This document shows positions 5,955-7,351 of a stretch of 7,351 bases of DNA, piece after piece; position 1 is the first letter of the stretch, and every line of letters begins with the position of its first letter. Where the stretch lies: contig WFYP01000066.1 of assembly GCA_015490055.1 (NCBI GenBank), positions 1 to 7,351 on the forward strand, in the 5' to 3' direction. The position numbers were made by a program, and so were the translations under genes. Source of the stretch: Nitratifractor sp. Its GTDB lineage: Bacteria; Campylobacterota; Campylobacteria; Campylobacterales; Sulfurovaceae. The notes under the pieces were generated by a model that saw only the letters and a list, made by a program, of their open reading frames with translations, was not told where the DNA came from and searched no databases.

Positions 5955-7055
5955 ATGTTAGCTTTTAAACGATTTTACAATTACGAAGAGGACTTTAGAG
6001 ACCCCTTCGCAAGAGATAGAGATAGGGTAGTACACTGTAGCTCTTTTAGAAGGCTAGAGTATAAAACACAAGTATTTATTAACCACGAGGGCGACTACTT
6101 TAGAACAAGATTAACTCACTCTATAGAGGTTGCTCAAATTGCTAGAACCTTGTCTCGACAACTAGGCTTAAACGAAACATTAGCCGAAGTAATAGCCCTT
6201 AGCCACGATTTAGGGCACACCCCCTTTGGGCATGTTGGCGGAGATGAACTAGATAGATTGCTTAAAAAAGATGGCTTTAAAAATGGCTTTGAGCATAATT
6301 TTCAGTCGTTTAGAGTTTTAACAAAATTGGAGAAGCGATATAAAAACTTCGATGGCTTAAACTTAAGCTATGCAACACTAGAGGGCGTTTTAAAACACTC
6401 AGCACCATATAAAATGAGCTTTTTCCCACAAGAGGTAGTAGAAAATTTTAATTTAGACTACCACCCAAGTTTCGAGGCAATTATAGTTGATCATGCCGAC
6501 GAAATCGCCTACACAAGCCACGATATAGATGATGGTATAAAGTATAACTTAATAAGTTACGAAGATTTAAAAGATGAACCACTAATAATAAGAGCCACTA
6601 AAATGGTAGAAAAAGAGGGCATAAAACCAGATGAACAACTCTTCAGACACCGCTTGGTAGCCGCAATTATTAAAATATTGGTAGAGGATTTTATGAATAC
6701 CTCTAAAGAGTTTATATCAAAACATAAAACAGACAAACCACTATGTAGCCACTTTAAAGCCGATGAAAAGCTAGAGATAGGGCAAAGCCAAGAGATAGCA
6801 AGAGAGCTAAAACTATTAAAAGCAAAGTTATATAAAAAACTTTATAAACACCATATAATAGTAAAAAAGATGTACGCAGGCAAAGAGTGTATCGAGCGAC
6901 TCTACACAGCTTATATGCAAGAGCCACTGCTACTACCAGAAGCACAAAGAGAACAAAACCGCCCAAGCCATAGGATTGTAGCAGACTATATTGCTTCGAT
7001 GACCGATAGATATGCTCTTAAAACTTACCACGAAATATATGGGGTTAGGATTTAG
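5955..7055 (+). CDS. dgt: Deoxyguanosinetriphosphate triphosphohydrolase (dGTPase), HD domain
   Basis: The 366-residue protein hydrolyses dNTPs, classically dGTP, to the nucleoside and triphosphate, and acts in the cytoplasm. The N-terminal RDPFARDRDR (15-24) and FRRLEYKTQVF (31-41) are typical of the family. The HD metal site is complete: H55, H84-D85 in SHDLGHTPFGH (83-93), and probably D182 in DHADEIAY (179-186). The C-terminus holds the family segment DYIASMTDRYA (344-354). ATG 5955 is supported by AAGG at 5945-5948, 6 nt upstream, and the N-terminal motif starts where expected. The closest relatives are the dGTPase-like proteins of bacteria rather than the longer E. coli Dgt (about 505 residues), so substrate range may differ. 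The gene ends next to a G-rich tract and a dispersed repeat. Confidence 0.95.
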   Translation: MLAFKRFYNYEEDFRDPFARDRDRVVHCSSFRRLEYKTQVFINHEGDYFRTRLTHSIEVAQIARTLSRQLGLNETLAEVIALSHDLGHTPFGHVGGDELDRLLKKDGFKNGFEHNFQSFRVLTKLEKRYKNFDGLNLSYATLEGVLKHSAPYKMSFFPQEVVENFNLDYHPSFEAIIVDHADEIAYTSHDIDDGIKYNLISYEDLKDEPLIIRATKMVEKEGIKPDEQLFRHRLVAAIIKILVEDFMNTSKEFISKHKTDKPLCSHFKADEKLEIGQSQEIARELKLLKAKLYKKLYKHHIIVKKMYAGKECIERLYTAYMQEPLLLPEAQREQNRPSHRIVADYIASMTDRYALKTYHEIYGVRI

Positions 7056-7086
7056 GGGTATGGATGTAGGGGAAGCTATCCACTCC

Positions 7087-7190
7087 GTCGCCCCCACTGA
7101 AGTTGGAGTCCATAAGTTTAACTGCCTAAAAGTTGAAAAAGTGCTTTTTCGGCAATTTAAACTATGGATTCCCGTTTCCACGGGAATGAC
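7087..7190. repeat. Composite palindromic element (MITE/REP-like) after dgt
   Basis: Two outer 25-nt modules (7087-7111 and 7166-7190) are imperfect inverted copies of a GGATTCCC...GGGAATGAC consensus. Each can form its own hairpin. Between them, arms GTTTAACTGCC and GGCAATTTAAAC continue the pairing, and the centre is GAAAAAG/CTTTTTC around TG (7135-7150). No transposase gene is present. Protein-like readings through it are artefacts of the repeat. Confidence 0.8.
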
Positions 7191-7264
7191 ATAGTGGCAA
7201 GCTTTTGGCTTTGTGCTTTAAGCTTAGTGCATTTTATGGAGTTAAAACTCTTAACTTAATGGCA
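7131..7264. repeat. Dispersed structured repeat, right copy
   Basis: This is the second copy of the repeat at 1-134, in the same orientation, with 124 of 134 positions identical. Differences in the hairpin stems preserve pairing: the GGGAAT stem closes with G-C here and G-U in the left copy, and the central stem is kept while its loop changes from ATAC to GTGC. This copy overlaps the right half of the composite palindrome and continues through the AAGCTT-rich tail to the AGTTAA/TTAACT hairpin. Confidence 0.9.
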
Positions 7265-7269
7265 TTGAG

Positions 7270-7291
7270 GGGCAGACCTATGTGTCTGTCC
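7270..7291. repeat. Short hairpin, second dispersed palindrome type
   Basis: GGGCAGAC and GTCTGTCC form an 8-bp stem with one G-U pair around a 6-nt loop. The motif GGGCAGACCTATGTGTCTG resembles another widespread intergenic palindrome. A related GAGGGTCAGAC follows at 7319-7329, near the window edge. Confidence 0.55.
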
Positions 7292-7351
7292 GTTAATTCG
7301 ATTTGCCGATATATTTACCGAGGGTCAGACGTTGAATATCCACCTTTAAAA

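Noticed and set aside
6754..6966. Minus-strand hydrophobic frame inside dgt
   Set aside because: It is an antisense shadow; its Leu/Val-rich look results from Lys/Glu-rich codons on the dgt strand.
6933..7194. Open frames on both strands across the end of dgt and the repeat
   Set aside because: They read through the palindromic repeat (segments such as WIPVSTGMT and WTPTSVGAT). These are familiar spurious translations of intergenic repeats, and the frames also overlap the end of dgt.
1..7351. CRISPR array, IS transposase, phage genes or a complete defence locus
   Set aside because: No regularly spaced repeats, no transposase or integrase motifs and no phage structural genes were seen. The repeats present are palindromic intergenic elements.

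Overview
The window is AT-rich and looks like a chromosomal segment of a Campylobacterota (epsilonproteobacterial) species. The strongest pointer is the flavin-dependent thymidylate synthase ThyX, whose motifs and C-terminus read very much like the Helicobacter/Campylobacter versions as I remember them. Genus cannot be decided from the sequence alone.

Layout. Positions 1-134 are one copy of a structured dispersed repeat. A second copy (7131-7264, about 92% identical) sits at the right edge inside a longer palindromic element. Positions 135-667 hold no convincing protein gene. On the minus strand at 230-320 there is a tRNA-like fold: a 10-bp closing stem, a perfect T-arm, a small D-like arm and an abnormally long anticodon-like arm, with an extended -10 promoter just upstream. 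A full-consensus sigma70 promoter (668-696) then drives two small two-helix membrane proteins (702-887, 898-1089), the first apparently from a leaderless transcript.

The middle (1111-5835) is a minus-strand run. In transcription order it reads thyX, a YcbB-type L,D-transpeptidase (only 3 bp apart), a 93-bp gap with a 36-nt palindrome, a four-helix membrane protein, an HI0933/YhiN-type flavoprotein and an LpxH-like metallophosphoesterase. Divergent from thyX, across 119 bp, is a plus-strand dGTPase gene (5955-7055).

How the genes fit together. ThyX makes dTMP and the dGTPase removes dGTP, so the divergent pair both act on deoxynucleotide pools. The L,D-transpeptidase and LpxH-like enzyme belong to the cell envelope (peptidoglycan crosslinking and lipid A synthesis). 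The flavoprotein and the four-helix protein have no assigned role. No phage, IS transposase, CRISPR array or complete defence system is visible. The less explained parts are the tRNA-like element, the leaderless small-membrane-protein operon, the palindrome at 3523-3558, the tandem 10-bp repeat between thyX and dgt, and the flanking repeats.
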